This document shows, piece after piece, positions 8,285-16,987 of a stretch of 64,000 bases of DNA. The notes below the pieces were generated by a model. The model was not told the DNA's origin and ran no database searches. It saw only the letters and a list, made by a program, of their open reading frames with translations. How positions within the stretch are numbered: the stretch's first letter is position 1; every line of letters begins with the position of its first letter. Source of the DNA: UBA969 sp041694635 (GTDB lineage Bacteria; Planctomycetota; Planctomycetia; Gemmatales; Gemmataceae); NCBI GenBank assembly GCA_041694635.1, contig JBDNHI010000133.1, positions 163,482 to 227,481 of the forward strand. Direction: 5' to 3'. The translations under genes and the position numbers were made by a program.

Positions 8285-9586
8285 TCACCGTGTAAGGCAC
8301 GGAGTTCGGAGTTTAAAATTATCTCTGTCGTGGTCAAGTTTTTTGGCAAGGACGAGTGAATTCCCGCTTGTGACGGACATAAACCCGAACCTAGCGCGTA
8401 TTTCGTCCTTGCATTTTGCAAGCCGTTCGCCGCGCTCTTTCTCCGCATCAGGGAATAATAAGTTCGCAGATTCCGCAGATTGTAATTGTTGAAACTCCAC
8501 CCCAATAAGCCTTAATGGTAGCCTGCGTGTGTAAAGCTTTACTAGTTTTTCCTTGGCTGCGTCAAGTAATTCAGAGTTATTGTCACATGGGGTTTTGAAA
8601 TGCTGGTAGTTGTGTGCTTCTTTGAGGTCGCCGTAGCGTAGGTAAATTTTCATACAGCGAGTAGCAAGGTTATTAAAACGCATCCATAAAATCGCTCGTT
8701 CGAGTAGATGGGCAAGCATAGCGTTAAGAAAGACCTGATCTGGATTGGGTGGGTTAAAACTAGTGGATCGAGAAATCGAAGCAGCACTTTGAATGGTTTG
8801 TAAGGTTCGTGTGTCAATACCGTGCGAGAAATCTCGTAATAGTTGTGCCCGTTTGCCAAACATACCTCCAAGAACTTCAAGAGGAAGCTCAGCGGCTTCT
8901 GCGACAATGTTGATATTAAGGCGCTGGAATTTTTCTCTGCCTACCGTGCCAACTCCTGGAAGGATCCCTACTGGCCAAGGCTTGATGTAATTTTCCTCGT
9001 AACCTTCCAACACGGTAACAACTGGTGAAAAGTGCTTTGTTTCTGCCAAAATATTAGTCCCAGTGATCCAGCGTGATGCGGTTCGACGCTGCGAAGAAAT
9101 ACGCAAATCCTTTGCATGGTGCGTCGCAATATTGGCTATTAATTTATTGCTTCCTATACCCATTGAAACCTTCAGGCCGACTTCTTGCAGGATTTGTTCG
9201 CGCAGAGTACTCGCAAGCTGCTTATGCTCGGTCGGGTCTGCTTGGGCAAGTTGCATATACAAGTCGTCCATTGCAGCCATTTCAACAATGTTAGAATGTT
9301 CTTTACAAATACCAAGAATTTGTCTGCCTGCTATTTCGTATCTACGGTGATCTCCCGGAAGTATGCGTAACGATTTGCAAAGTTGTTTTGCAAGAGTTAG
9401 CCGCATACCAGTTTTTATGCCTTCCCGTTTTGCTTCGTAGCTGCAACTGGCCACCACCCCGGTGCCGACTGCAACAGGAACCCCTTTTAGCCTTGGATCA
9501 TCGCGCTGCTCGATAGAAGCGAAGAATGCATCGACATCGAGGTGTGCAATAGGCTTAAAAATCGGGTTATGAGAATGTAAAGTCAT
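8285..9586 (-). CDS. dinB: Y-family DNA polymerase (DinB / Pol IV-like)
   Basis: A translesion DNA polymerase of about 433 residues. Visible are the metal-binding and steric-gate strand HLDVDAFFASIEQ (residues about 16-27), the finger motif SYEAKREGIKTGM, the helix-hairpin-helix IPGVGK-like segment ILPGVGTVGREK, and a little-finger domain. The usual catalytic pair Ser-x-Asp-Glu appears here as AAMDDLY, so the second acidic residue (Glu104 of E. coli DinB) is Asp. I chose the ATG at 9586; the longer frame starts at a TTG at 9625 and adds 13 unlikely residues. It is divergent from the Tex gene. A PCNA/beta-clamp tail motif was not obvious. Confidence 0.9.
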   Translation of the reverse strand: MTLHSHNPIFKPIAHLDVDAFFASIEQRDDPRLKGVPVAVGTGVVASCSYEAKREGIKTGMRLTLAKQLCKSLRILPGDHRRYEIAGRQILGICKEHSNIVEMAAMDDLYMQLAQADPTEHKQLASTLREQILQEVGLKVSMGIGSNKLIANIATHHAKDLRISSQRRTASRWITGTNILAETKHFSPVVTVLEGYEENYIKPWPVGILPGVGTVGREKFQRLNINIVAEAAELPLEVLGGMFGKRAQLLRDFSHGIDTRTLQTIQSAASISRSTSFNPPNPDQVFLNAMLAHLLERAILWMRFNNLATRCMKIYLRYGDLKEAHNYQHFKTPCDNNSELLDAAKEKLVKLYTRRLPLRLIGVEFQQLQSAESANLLFPDAEKERGERLAKCKDEIRARFGFMSVTSGNSLVLAKKLDHDRDNFKLRTPCLTR

Positions 9587-9806
9587 AGGAACCTGTAAGT
9601 GAAATCTGTGGAAAAAAGTGTTCAAGAAACCAGATTAAGTGTACAGGTGTATATTCACTACTATTTGCGACTTGTCAAGCTTGGAATAAATATTCTTCCA
9701 GATTGTCTAAATCTACTGGAAAAATACAGCATTTAACGATACATTCACTTGATACAGGGTAAGTTCGATCACTAGTTACCCATAACCACTTACGAAAAAA
9801 GAAACT

Positions 9807-12800
9807 ATGCAGACGGTACAAATGACTCTGGGCGAAATCGGAGTTAATGAAATTTCTCGAATAGCACAAAATTTTCAACTTAGAAAAAATAATGTTGAGG
9901 GTGCAATTCAACTTCTTTTAGAGGGAAAAACCCCATCTTTTATAGCTCGCTATAGGCGGGCCAAAACCGCCGGAATGAACGAACTCACTCTTCGAGCTAT
10001 CCGTGAACGGTTGTTCAAAATCAGAGCTTTCCTCGAGCGTAAAGAAACTATTTTAAAGGCGATAGAGACATTAGGGAAATTATCGCCCGAACTGCGTCAG
10101 CAAATCCAAGCACTTGAGTCGCCCAAGCATCTTGAAGATTTTTATCTTCCTTTTAAACCAAAGAAAAACACCTTGGCAGCTTCTGCACGCGAAAAAGGTT
10201 TGGAAGCTTTTGCGGATGCTTTATGGGCCGAAGACCCTGCAATTGATAACCTTCCTGAAATTCTTCCGACGATGATTAATCCTGAAAAAGGTTTAGAAAA
10301 TATCGAAAAGATTAATGAAGGTGTGGTTCAAATCTTTGCAGAAAAATTAGCTGAAAGCCCCAGCGTTCGAGCGTCAGTCAGAGATGATTTATGGGGTCAC
10401 GGGAAAATAAAGGTTACGAAAACAGCCCGGGTTAAAGAAAAGTATGGTATCGAATTCAAAGAATATTTTTCTTACGAGGAACCTTTAAAAACGCTACAAG
10501 CAAGAAAGTACCTTCAAATTGCAAAAGGTGAAAAAAGTGGTTTTTTAAACATCCTTTTTGATTGGGATTTCTCCAAGGCAAAGAAAAACGCACTTGACTC
10601 TCTTGCTTCGAAAACAATCATTTTTCAGGCTCACGGCGCGGAAAATTTTGAGCCACATTCGACCGATGCGCACGATTCCGAACTACCCGAAAATCAGGAA
10701 TCCCAATTATCTCCCGTTGCGGAACAAGTTTTGGCTGCACCAGTTCAGCTTCAGACTCCTGCTAAGCCTTCGTTTCAGCATAAATATCTCGAATTGATTA
10801 GCAAAGCTATGGATTTAGCTTTTGATCAGATCTTGAAATCATTTATGGAAAAAGAATGCCAGCGCGACTTGGCGGAAAAATCTTCCGAACACGCCGCCAC
10901 TCTTCTTGCTCGCTTTTTTCATAATAGGCTTGTCGCTGATCCAGCAGGCCCAATCAAGGTGCTTGCAATCGATCCAGGTTTTCGCAATGGCTGCAGAATC
11001 GTTGTCCTCAATGAAGAGGGCTCACATATCGATCACGCTGTCATTTTCCCGCACCAACCGCAAGGCAAAAAGGAACTTAGCCTCCTTATACTTGAACAAT
11101 TGATTCGCAAGCATCAGGTTCAAACCATTGCTTTAGGCAACGGCAACGCTGCAAAGGCAACCGAAGTTCTTCTTTATGAATTGCTGGAAAGGCTTAAAAA
11201 CCCTCTGCATCTTGAAGACGAGAAAAAAGAAGTTCTTCTTAGTGAAGAATCTATGGAACTAACGGAAACGGTTAATGTTGAACCCCTCGCTGAAGTGGGA
11301 AAAGCTTTCGTGGCAATAATTGTACCTGAATCCCCTGCAATAGAAACTGTGGCGGTGGAAACCCCTGCAATAGAAACTGTGGCGGTGGAAACCCCTGCAA
11401 TAGAAACTGTGGCGGTGGAAACCCCTGCAATAGAAACTGTGGCGGTGGAAACCCCTGCAATTGAAACTGTTGTGACGGAAACTGTTACTGAACCTGTAAC
11501 TGTAGTGGAAGGCGTGCAGGAAGTTGCCCCCGTTGAACCCGCAACTCCCGTGGTAACGGGTCCCTCGCCAGAAGTCTTAGCCGCCAAGAAAAAGCTTGAA
11601 CTAGAAGCGCAGAAAAAACTTGAAAAAGAACGCAGGCAAGCCGAATACCAAAAGTTGGTGCAGGATGCCAAAATTATGGTTAAAGGTTTACCTTCCCCTC
11701 CTTCGGAAGTCAGGTTTGCTTCGGTTATAGAGGCCGGGGCTGCAGAATACGCATCTTCTTCTTTGGGTAAGGAAGAGTTGCCAGAAATTGATAATGCAAT
11801 GCGAACCGCTGTTTCGCTTGGTCGTAGGTTGCAAAACCCGTTAAGAGAATTAATAAAAATTGACCCAATTTATGTGGTATCGGGTTTGTTGGATTTTGAA
11901 GTTCAGCACCGTTACCTTAGGCCAGCTTTGGAAAATGTATTAGAGTCTTGCGTTAATGCGGTAGGAGCCGACCTTAACAAAGTTGAAGCCTCTTATCTTC
12001 AGAACATATCAGGGTTAAACCCGTTGTTGGCGCAGGAAATTGTGGGGTACAGGAAAAAGAACGGCCCGTTTAAAAACAAAAAACAACTGCTCGAGATTCC
12101 GAATTTCTCTCCCGAAAAGTTTGAGCTTTGTGCAGGGTTTTTGCAGGTCTACGATGGTGATGAGCCTTTCGATGCTACCAATTTTCACACCGATGATTAT
12201 GAGATGGCAGGCAAAATCCTCGTTGGCTTTGATATTGCCAAAGACGATTGGAAAAAACCTGAGAAAAAAGATGAGCTCTTGCAAAAGGCCAGAGCTGCTA
12301 ATCTTAAAGAGGTGGTCGCTGCTACCGGTATTGATTCGGTTACATCCCTCAAAGATTTTCTTGATGAACTGATTCACCCACTTTCTCAAAGTCAGGCTCG
12401 AAGGTTCGGACCTGTTTACAGAACCAAGCAACACCACTTTGATGAGTTGCAAGTTGGTATGGAATTAGTTGGAGTGGTACAAAATGTTGTGGAATTCGGC
12501 TGTTTTGTTGATGTGGGCATAAAGGAAAGTGGTTTGGTTCACATTAGCCAAATATCAGCTCGTTATGTTCGCAGCCCCTATGAATCTGTAAGTGTAGGGG
12601 ATATCGTTAAGGTTTGGGTCATTGCGTTAGATAAAGAAAAGTCTCGTATATCGTTATCTATGATCAGGCCGGCTCGGCAAGATTATAATTCTAATCGAGC
12701 CCCGCGAGAAAGGCCGCAGCGTAGAGTTGACCCAAGAAATCAGGATCAGGGTAGCCAAAATGCTGCAAATTCTTCAGATCCAAGAGGGCCGAGAGAAAAC

Positions 12801-13178
12801 GAACAAAGGCCTCGAAATCCTGAAAGGCCATCCGATAGGCCTTTGGATAGAAACGCTAGTAGGCCACCTGCAGCCCGTTCTAATAGTGGTAGTAGTTTTA
12901 GGCCTAGGGATGATAAACCTAGGGGTGCTAGGCCTCCTAGGCCGGACGCTAATCGCCCGCCCCAAATTCGGACTTTTTCAAGTCCAAAGCCTGTTACCAA
13001 GCCTAATTTGTCTCAGTCTGCGTTATCCGGAGATTCTCCTTTAGGAACCTTTGCGGAACTTGCGGTTTTTTGGGAAAAGAAACCTGCGGGCGACGGAACC
13101 GAGGCTGATTCTTCAAATGCTGGCCCTGAAAATAATGCCGGTCTGAAGCAAAACGAAGGGAACACTAATCCCGAATAA
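9807..13178 (+). CDS. tex: Tex-family RNA-binding transcription accessory protein, enlarged
   Basis: Tex proteins bind RNA and act in transcription; they have an HTH/N-terminal domain, a YqgF RNase-H-like domain, HhH repeats and an S1 domain. All are here: IARYRRAKTAGMNELTLRAIRE near residue 50, YqgF starting VLAIDPGFRNG (about 388), SVIEAGAAEY and RRLQNPLRELIKIDP (about 640-690), HhH text ISGLNPLLAQEIV, and S1 starting VGMELVGVVQNVVEFGCFVDVG (about 885). At 1123 residues it is far longer than the usual 700-800. The excess is a linker with AIETVAVETP repeats plus a Lys/Glu-rich coiled-coil inside YqgF, a small acidic insert near 280, and a disordered Arg/Pro/Asp-rich tail of about 170 residues. 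Confidence 0.93.
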   Translation: MQTVQMTLGEIGVNEISRIAQNFQLRKNNVEGAIQLLLEGKTPSFIARYRRAKTAGMNELTLRAIRERLFKIRAFLERKETILKAIETLGKLSPELRQQIQALESPKHLEDFYLPFKPKKNTLAASAREKGLEAFADALWAEDPAIDNLPEILPTMINPEKGLENIEKINEGVVQIFAEKLAESPSVRASVRDDLWGHGKIKVTKTARVKEKYGIEFKEYFSYEEPLKTLQARKYLQIAKGEKSGFLNILFDWDFSKAKKNALDSLASKTIIFQAHGAENFEPHSTDAHDSELPENQESQLSPVAEQVLAAPVQLQTPAKPSFQHKYLELISKAMDLAFDQILKSFMEKECQRDLAEKSSEHAATLLARFFHNRLVADPAGPIKVLAIDPGFRNGCRIVVLNEEGSHIDHAVIFPHQPQGKKELSLLILEQLIRKHQVQTIALGNGNAAKATEVLLYELLERLKNPLHLEDEKKEVLLSEESMELTETVNVEPLAEVGKAFVAIIVPESPAIETVAVETPAIETVAVETPAIETVAVETPAIETVAVETPAIETVVTETVTEPVTVVEGVQEVAPVEPATPVVTGPSPEVLAAKKKLELEAQKKLEKERRQAEYQKLVQDAKIMVKGLPSPPSEVRFASVIEAGAAEYASSSLGKEELPEIDNAMRTAVSLGRRLQNPLRELIKIDPIYVVSGLLDFEVQHRYLRPALENVLESCVNAVGADLNKVEASYLQNISGLNPLLAQEIVGYRKKNGPFKNKKQLLEIPNFSPEKFELCAGFLQVYDGDEPFDATNFHTDDYEMAGKILVGFDIAKDDWKKPEKKDELLQKARAANLKEVVAATGIDSVTSLKDFLDELIHPLSQSQARRFGPVYRTKQHHFDELQVGMELVGVVQNVVEFGCFVDVGIKESGLVHISQISARYVRSPYESVSVGDIVKVWVIALDKEKSRISLSMIRPARQDYNSNRAPRERPQRRVDPRNQDQGSQNAANSSDPRGPRENEQRPRNPERPSDRPLDRNASRPPAARSNSGSSFRPRDDKPRGARPPRPDANRPPQIRTFSSPKPVTKPNLSQSALSGDSPLGTFAELAVFWEKKPAGDGTEADSSNAGPENNAGLKQNEGNTNPE
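11332..11480 (+). repeat. 30-bp in-frame tandem repeat inside the Tex gene
   Basis: Four base-perfect 30-bp copies run from 11341 to 11460, with a 9-base partial copy before and a degenerate 20-base copy after. Each encodes ten residues, AIETVAVETP in register. Perfect identity between copies means recent expansion or ongoing homogenisation, and copy number is likely to vary between strains. The repeat lies in the inserted linker within the YqgF region, where length change would be tolerated. Confidence 0.97.
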
Positions 13179-13296
13179 TTTTTCTTCTGGCACTATTAAG
13201 TTTCCTCAAACAAAATATTACCTAAAATAGATTCCATTCGTTGGATGAGGCTAAGATAATTTAAGGATCTTTTCGTTTGTTCTTTTGGAGTAGTTA

Positions 13297-15243
13297 ATGA
13301 CCAACCCAACCCAAGATGGGTCTTCGCCACAAGGTTCAGGAAAACCACCTAAAAAGCGTTCTTTTACGAATATCAGTGGCAACCTCGGATGGCTTGTTAT
13401 TCTTTTTTTACTTTTGGTTCTATTGTTTAGTTCCTCGGTGAATAACACCAGCACGGTTTTGTATTCTGATTTTGTTAAACTTATGTTCGATGAAACAGAT
13501 TCCAAAAAAATCAGAAAAATAACTTTTATTGGAACCGACCGAATTTCGGTCGATGTCAATGAACCCGATACGATCAAGGACGAGCGACTCAAAGAAAAAG
13601 CAGGTGCTAAGGGCAAATTTACCGTTACTCGGGCTAAACTTGATGATCCAGGCCTTGTTAGCCGTATGGATAAACTCATCAGTAATGGAATGTTGGTGGA
13701 TCAGCAGGAAGATAATTTTGCGGGCCTAAGTTGGTTCATTATGATGATTTTGCCTGCTGTAATTTTGATTGTGTTTTTCTTGTTTATTTTGCCGAAGTTT
13801 CGAGACCCTATGGGGGGTGGTTTTCTAAGTAATTACATTAAAAGCCCAGCTAAAAAATATGAAAAAAATAAAATGAAGACCACTTTTGAAGATGTTGCCG
13901 GGTTGCAACACGCCAAAGGGGAACTTATCGAGATTGTTGACTTTTTAAAATCGCCTGAAAAGTTTACCCGCCTTGGGGCAAACATTCCTAAAGGGGTTTT
14001 ACTCGTTGGCCCACCGGGAACCGGCAAAACCTTGCTTGCCAGAGCTGTTGCTGGAGAAGCGGGGGTTCCTTTTTATTCGATCAGTGGCTCTGAATTTATA
14101 CAAATGTTTGTTGGCGTTGGAGCTAGTAGGGTTCGAGATATGTTTAAAACTGCAAAGGATAATTCCCCTTGCATTTTGTTCATTGACGAAATCGATGCAG
14201 TTGGCAGAATGCGTGGAGCTGGCGTGGGAGGGGGCTCTGACGAGAGAGAACAAACTTTAAATCAGATCCTTAGCGAAATGGACGGCTTTCAGCCCACCGA
14301 AACTGTTATCGTGATGGCGGCAACTAACCGACCCGATGTTCTTGATTCTGCCCTTCTTAGGCCGGGCCGCTTCGATAGGCACATTACCATTGATAGGCCA
14401 ACTTGGCAGGGCAGACTGGCTATCCTAAAGGTTCATACTAAAAATAAACCGTTAGCTGATGATTTAAATCTTGAGTTAACTGCCCGAAAGATGATTGGTA
14501 TGACCGGTGCTGATTTACGCAACCTGTGTAATGAAGCTGCGCTTGTTGCAACTCGACTTGAAAAAAATAAAATTGATCGATCCGACTTCGAAATTGCCGC
14601 GGATAGGGTTCTTATTGGCCCTAAACGAGAAGAAATTCTTACCCCAGAAGATAAACGCCGAACTGCTTACCACGAAGCTGGGCACGCACTTGTTACTTGG
14701 CTTATGCCGGGTGCTGATCGACCTCAGAAAGTTTCGATTATTCCTAGGGGCCAAAGCTTAGGCGTTAACCTTAATGCCCCTGATGAAGATAGATTTCATC
14801 ACGGCCTTGATTATTTTAAAAATCAATTGGTAATGATTATGGGCGGGCGAGCGGCAGACAAACTTGTTTACAACCAACCCTATGCTGGTGCCGAGTCCGA
14901 TTTAAAAAGGGCGACCCGTTTGGCAAGAATGATGGTAACGCATTGGGGAATGAGTGAAAAACTTGGGCCTATGACATTTAAAGTAGGCGAGGAACATGTT
15001 TTCTTGGGCAAAGAAATGCAGGAAGCTCGCGATTTTAGTGAAAATACTGCAGCCCTCATCGATTCTGAAGTACAAAAGTTCTTGAGAGAAGCTGATGCTA
15101 ACGCCTTGCAATTACTTACTGAAAATCGAGATTTTATGGAAAAAATTGTCGATGCTTTGATGGCAAGGGAAGAATTATTTCGCGAAGAAATCGAAGAGAT
15201 TCTTAAGGAAGCAGGCTTCAGCGCTGATTTATTGAAATCGTAA
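13297..15243 (+). CDS. ftsH: ATP-dependent membrane zinc protease FtsH
   Basis: FtsH is a membrane-anchored AAA+ protease that extracts and degrades misfolded and regulatory proteins. The 648 residues contain an N-terminal membrane segment (LGWLVILFLLLVLLFSS), a periplasmic domain of about 110 residues, a second membrane segment (IMMILPAVILIVFFLFILP), Walker A GPPGTGKT, Walker B ILFIDEID, the second region of homology ATNRPDVLDSALLRPGRFDR, and the zinc site HEAGH at about residue 458. GGAG precedes the ATG by about 7 bases. The N-terminal 25 residues are polar and proline/glycine-rich. A strong hairpin with a T-run follows the gene. Confidence 0.97.
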   Translation: MTNPTQDGSSPQGSGKPPKKRSFTNISGNLGWLVILFLLLVLLFSSSVNNTSTVLYSDFVKLMFDETDSKKIRKITFIGTDRISVDVNEPDTIKDERLKEKAGAKGKFTVTRAKLDDPGLVSRMDKLISNGMLVDQQEDNFAGLSWFIMMILPAVILIVFFLFILPKFRDPMGGGFLSNYIKSPAKKYEKNKMKTTFEDVAGLQHAKGELIEIVDFLKSPEKFTRLGANIPKGVLLVGPPGTGKTLLARAVAGEAGVPFYSISGSEFIQMFVGVGASRVRDMFKTAKDNSPCILFIDEIDAVGRMRGAGVGGGSDEREQTLNQILSEMDGFQPTETVIVMAATNRPDVLDSALLRPGRFDRHITIDRPTWQGRLAILKVHTKNKPLADDLNLELTARKMIGMTGADLRNLCNEAALVATRLEKNKIDRSDFEIAADRVLIGPKREEILTPEDKRRTAYHEAGHALVTWLMPGADRPQKVSIIPRGQSLGVNLNAPDEDRFHHGLDYFKNQLVMIMGGRAADKLVYNQPYAGAESDLKRATRLARMMVTHWGMSEKLGPMTFKVGEEHVFLGKEMQEARDFSENTAALIDSEVQKFLREADANALQLLTENRDFMEKIVDALMAREELFREEIEEILKEAGFSADLLKS

Positions 15244-15291
15244 TTTACGGTGGCTGAATTGCATTAAGTTGATTTCCTCTATTGATTTACG

Positions 15292-15332
15292 AAGAGTTGC
15301 TGCAATAAAATGCAGCGACTCTTTTCTTTTTT
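15292..15332 (+). terminator. Rho-independent terminator after ftsH
   Basis: AGAGTTGCTGCA pairs with TGCAGCGACTCT (one G-T wobble) around an ATAAAA loop and is followed by a run rich in T. It ends the ftsH transcript about 50 bases after the stop. The remaining intergenic DNA up to 15588 is AT-rich; it also holds an imperfect hairpin at about 15507-15530 (AGGGCCA/TGGCCCT) without a T-run, and no further gene was seen. Confidence 0.85.
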
Positions 15333-15587
15333 ATAACTTAAGATTACCTTTTATCCCACCTGTTATTTGTCGCAATCGGTATTATTGATTAGTTGTGAAC
15401 TATCGTATTAAATGCCAAATGTATACCACTTGTAAATAATTAATCAGAAATTCCTTATGATTCAGCTAGAGTTGCAATAGGCCTTTTTTTTACACTAGTT
15501 AAAAGTTAAGGGCCATTTGTTTGGCCCTAACAAGGTCATTTTAGATCTGCTGGGTTTTAGGTTCTTCTGCTTTTTGAGAGAAATATT

Positions 15588-15785
15588 ATGAAAGCTTTGT
15601 TTTTTAAATCGGTTCTTCTTGGAGTTATTCTTTTAAACACTGGTTGCTGGGGTCAAGATGGCAAGGGCCTTTTTGGTCGACGCCATTCCAATGATAGTTA
15701 TCCTCAGTCTGCACAGTATGCACCTGCACCGCAATGCGCACCTGTTTGTGCACCTGTTTGTGCACCCGTTTGCGCACCACAATAA
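15588..15785 (+). CDS. Small lipoprotein with Cys-Ala-Pro-Val repeats
   Basis: A 65-residue protein not matched to a family. It has a lipoprotein signal: a short Lys-containing start, a hydrophobic stretch FKSVLLGVILL, and a lipobox NTGC giving a lipidated Cys20. The mature part is short, with GLFGRR, then Tyr/Pro/Gln-rich sequence, then QCAPVCAPVCAPVCAPQ. The Cys-Ala-Pro-Val repeats are encoded by a 12-base tandem repeat. GAGAGAAA precedes the ATG. It lies between two intergenic regions rich in hairpins. Small Cys/Pro repeat lipoproteins of this sort occur in planctomycetes, but their role is not known to me. Confidence 0.72.
   Translation: MKALFFKSVLLGVILLNTGCWGQDGKGLFGRRHSNDSYPQSAQYAPAPQCAPVCAPVCAPVCAPQ
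15735..15782 (+). repeat. 12-bp tandem repeat encoding CAPV
   Basis: Three 12-base units of the form TGYGCACCYGTT plus a partial fourth unit encode the Cys-Ala-Pro-Val repeats at the C terminus of the small lipoprotein. Units differ at one or two third-codon positions. Confidence 0.9.
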
Positions 15786-15786
15786 A

Positions 15787-16117
15787 TTCTATTCGAAAAT
15801 TTGAATCGAATTTTCAGCGATTAGGAATTGGGTCTTGATTTGTATTTTTAGGATCAAGGGAAGAGAAATACACTTTTCTTACCTAAAATCGTCATAACCG
15901 TAAATCCTTGATCTTTTCTTGGATCTCTTTGATTTTGCAGTCGAAAGATTGCTTGCACCTTCCATTTTGGGATGCATATTCCTTCTAGTGAAACTAAAGG
16001 AATATGAGTTCCTTTTGGGTGTGATTCTGAAACTTATATTTAGTTTTAGAATCAATAACCTTAGGTGTGTGAAATATTCTGAAATTATCAGAATCATTTC
16101 TATTCGAGGAGGCCGCA
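15787..16117 (+). promoter_or_regulatory. Structured leader: series of stem-loops upstream of a small lipoprotein gene
   Basis: This 330-base gap has no convincing gene but contains consecutive inverted repeats. 15795-15815: GAAAATT/AATTTTC. 15937-15952: GCAGTC-GAAA-GATTGC, a GNRA tetraloop hairpin. 15975-16006: CATATTCCTT/AAGGAATATG with an extra TAG/CTA inside. 16023-16053: a 12-bp stem with one G-T pair. 16076-16094: ATTCTGA/TCAGAAT. The last ends about 10 bases before a strong GAGGAGG ribosome-binding site at 16106 for the next gene. The stems are perfect or G-U compensated, which suggests a folded 5' leader or a small RNA. No known riboswitch class was recognised. Confidence 0.55.
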
Positions 16118-16372
16118 ATGAAATCTTTTCGTGCATTGGTGATTACAGGTTTTTGTACAATCTTTTTATTGTCTGGTTGCAATGGGCACCGCCTTGGTTT
16201 TACTTTTAAACCTTGGGGTTACCTTATTCACGCAGATAAAAACTATAGGCACGGAGGTGCCGGCCAAGTTGATCCAGCTTCAACTTGCGAATGCGAATCA
16301 TCGATGATGGTTCCGGGCAATATATCCCGATATTCTGAACCACCTCAAATCAAGATTATTCCTCAGAAGTAA
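16118..16372 (+). CDS. Small lipoprotein of unknown function
   Basis: An 84-residue protein with a clear lipoprotein signal (hydrophobic ALVITGFCTIFLL, lipobox LSGC, lipidated Cys at about 21) and a strong ribosome-binding site GAGGAGG five bases before the ATG. The mature part has an aromatic GFTFKPWGYLIHADKNYRHGG segment and a Cys-Glu-Cys-Glu motif, then a proline-containing tail. No family was recognised. It stands alone behind the stem-loop leader, facing the minus-strand genes that follow. Confidence 0.75.
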   Translation: MKSFRALVITGFCTIFLLSGCNGHRLGFTFKPWGYLIHADKNYRHGGAGQVDPASTCECESSMMVPGNISRYSEPPQIKIIPQK

Positions 16373-16418
16373 TCTAAATGAGAATCAAGAATAAGGAGGG
16401 TAAAACGAACCCTCCTCA

Positions 16419-16985
16419 TTAAATTCCTATTTCTAATTGGTTATTAGCTGAGATTGGGTCGAAAAGTTGAAAGGATTTTATTAAAAGATTTCTATCTTTT
16501 TTATTTTCAAATATAATTTCAAGCCTGAAAATTCCTTCCTGATATGTTCCCCAGTTTCCTTTTATTTTGACCATACTTGATATTTTAAAAGTTTCTTCGG
16601 ATTCTTGGATTTTCATATCTTCCAGGTTCCAAAATATTAATTCTTTTATAAATTTATCTCCTTGTTTGTTTTTCAACCAAGATTCTAGGTCTGTTTTATT
16701 AGTTCCTTTCTGGGTAGTGAATTTCTCGCTTAAATACTTTGTTGTTTCTTGAATTCTGCCACTTTTGCAGAGGTTGGAAATGTTGCTTAATAGTATTTCA
16801 GCTTTTTCCTTGTTCGTTTCTACCCAATTATCTAACAACCAATAGCTTGCGATAAAACCTGTTAGTACTATTGTAGTTGGAAGAATGTGGTTGAATTTCC
16901 CTATCGACCAAACAAGCAGGAAAGCAACAAAAGTGAATACCAAGAAGCCGTAAACAGCAAATCTGCCCTCATAAAGCCAATCCAT
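16419..16985 (-). CDS. Hypothetical protein with two membrane segments and a soluble C-terminal domain
   Basis: 188 residues. Two hydrophobic segments, YGFLVFTFVAFLLVWSIG and PTTIVLTGFIASYWLL, are followed by about 130 residues of mixed helix and strand character (KISSMVKIKGNWGTYQEGIFRLEIIFENKK), reminiscent of small alpha+beta cone folds but not assignable. AGGAG lies about 8 bases before the ATG, inside a perfect palindrome that also holds the stop of the gene upstream. It is therefore probably translated together with the 90-residue membrane protein. Confidence 0.75.
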   Translation of the reverse strand: MDWLYEGRFAVYGFLVFTFVAFLLVWSIGKFNHILPTTIVLTGFIASYWLLDNWVETNKEKAEILLSNISNLCKSGRIQETTKYLSEKFTTQKGTNKTDLESWLKNKQGDKFIKELIFWNLEDMKIQESEETFKISSMVKIKGNWGTYQEGIFRLEIIFENKKDRNLLIKSFQLFDPISANNQLEIGI

Positions 16986-16987
16986 AT

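Noticed and set aside
9626..9806. SOS box for the polymerase gene
   Set aside because: A weak AGTG...CACT arrangement is present near 9638-9660, but it does not match a LexA site that I can defend.
9675..9911. Minus-strand frame between the polymerase and Tex genes
   Set aside because: It overlaps the Tex start and has no recognisable protein features; the gap more likely holds the two divergent promoters.
11332..11480. CRISPR-like regular repeat
   Set aside because: The 30-bp units are adjacent without spacers and stay in frame inside a gene, so this is a coding tandem repeat.
11272..11671. Antisense frames over the Tex repeats (FPPPQFLLQG or STATVSIAGV text)
   Set aside because: These are shadows of the 30-bp repeat on the opposite strand; the sense Tex frame is continuous and conserved.
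15919..16209. Plus-strand frame of 96 codons over the stem-loop region
   Set aside because: It runs through the inverted repeats and overlaps the start of a lipoprotein with a far better ribosome-binding site and signal peptide.
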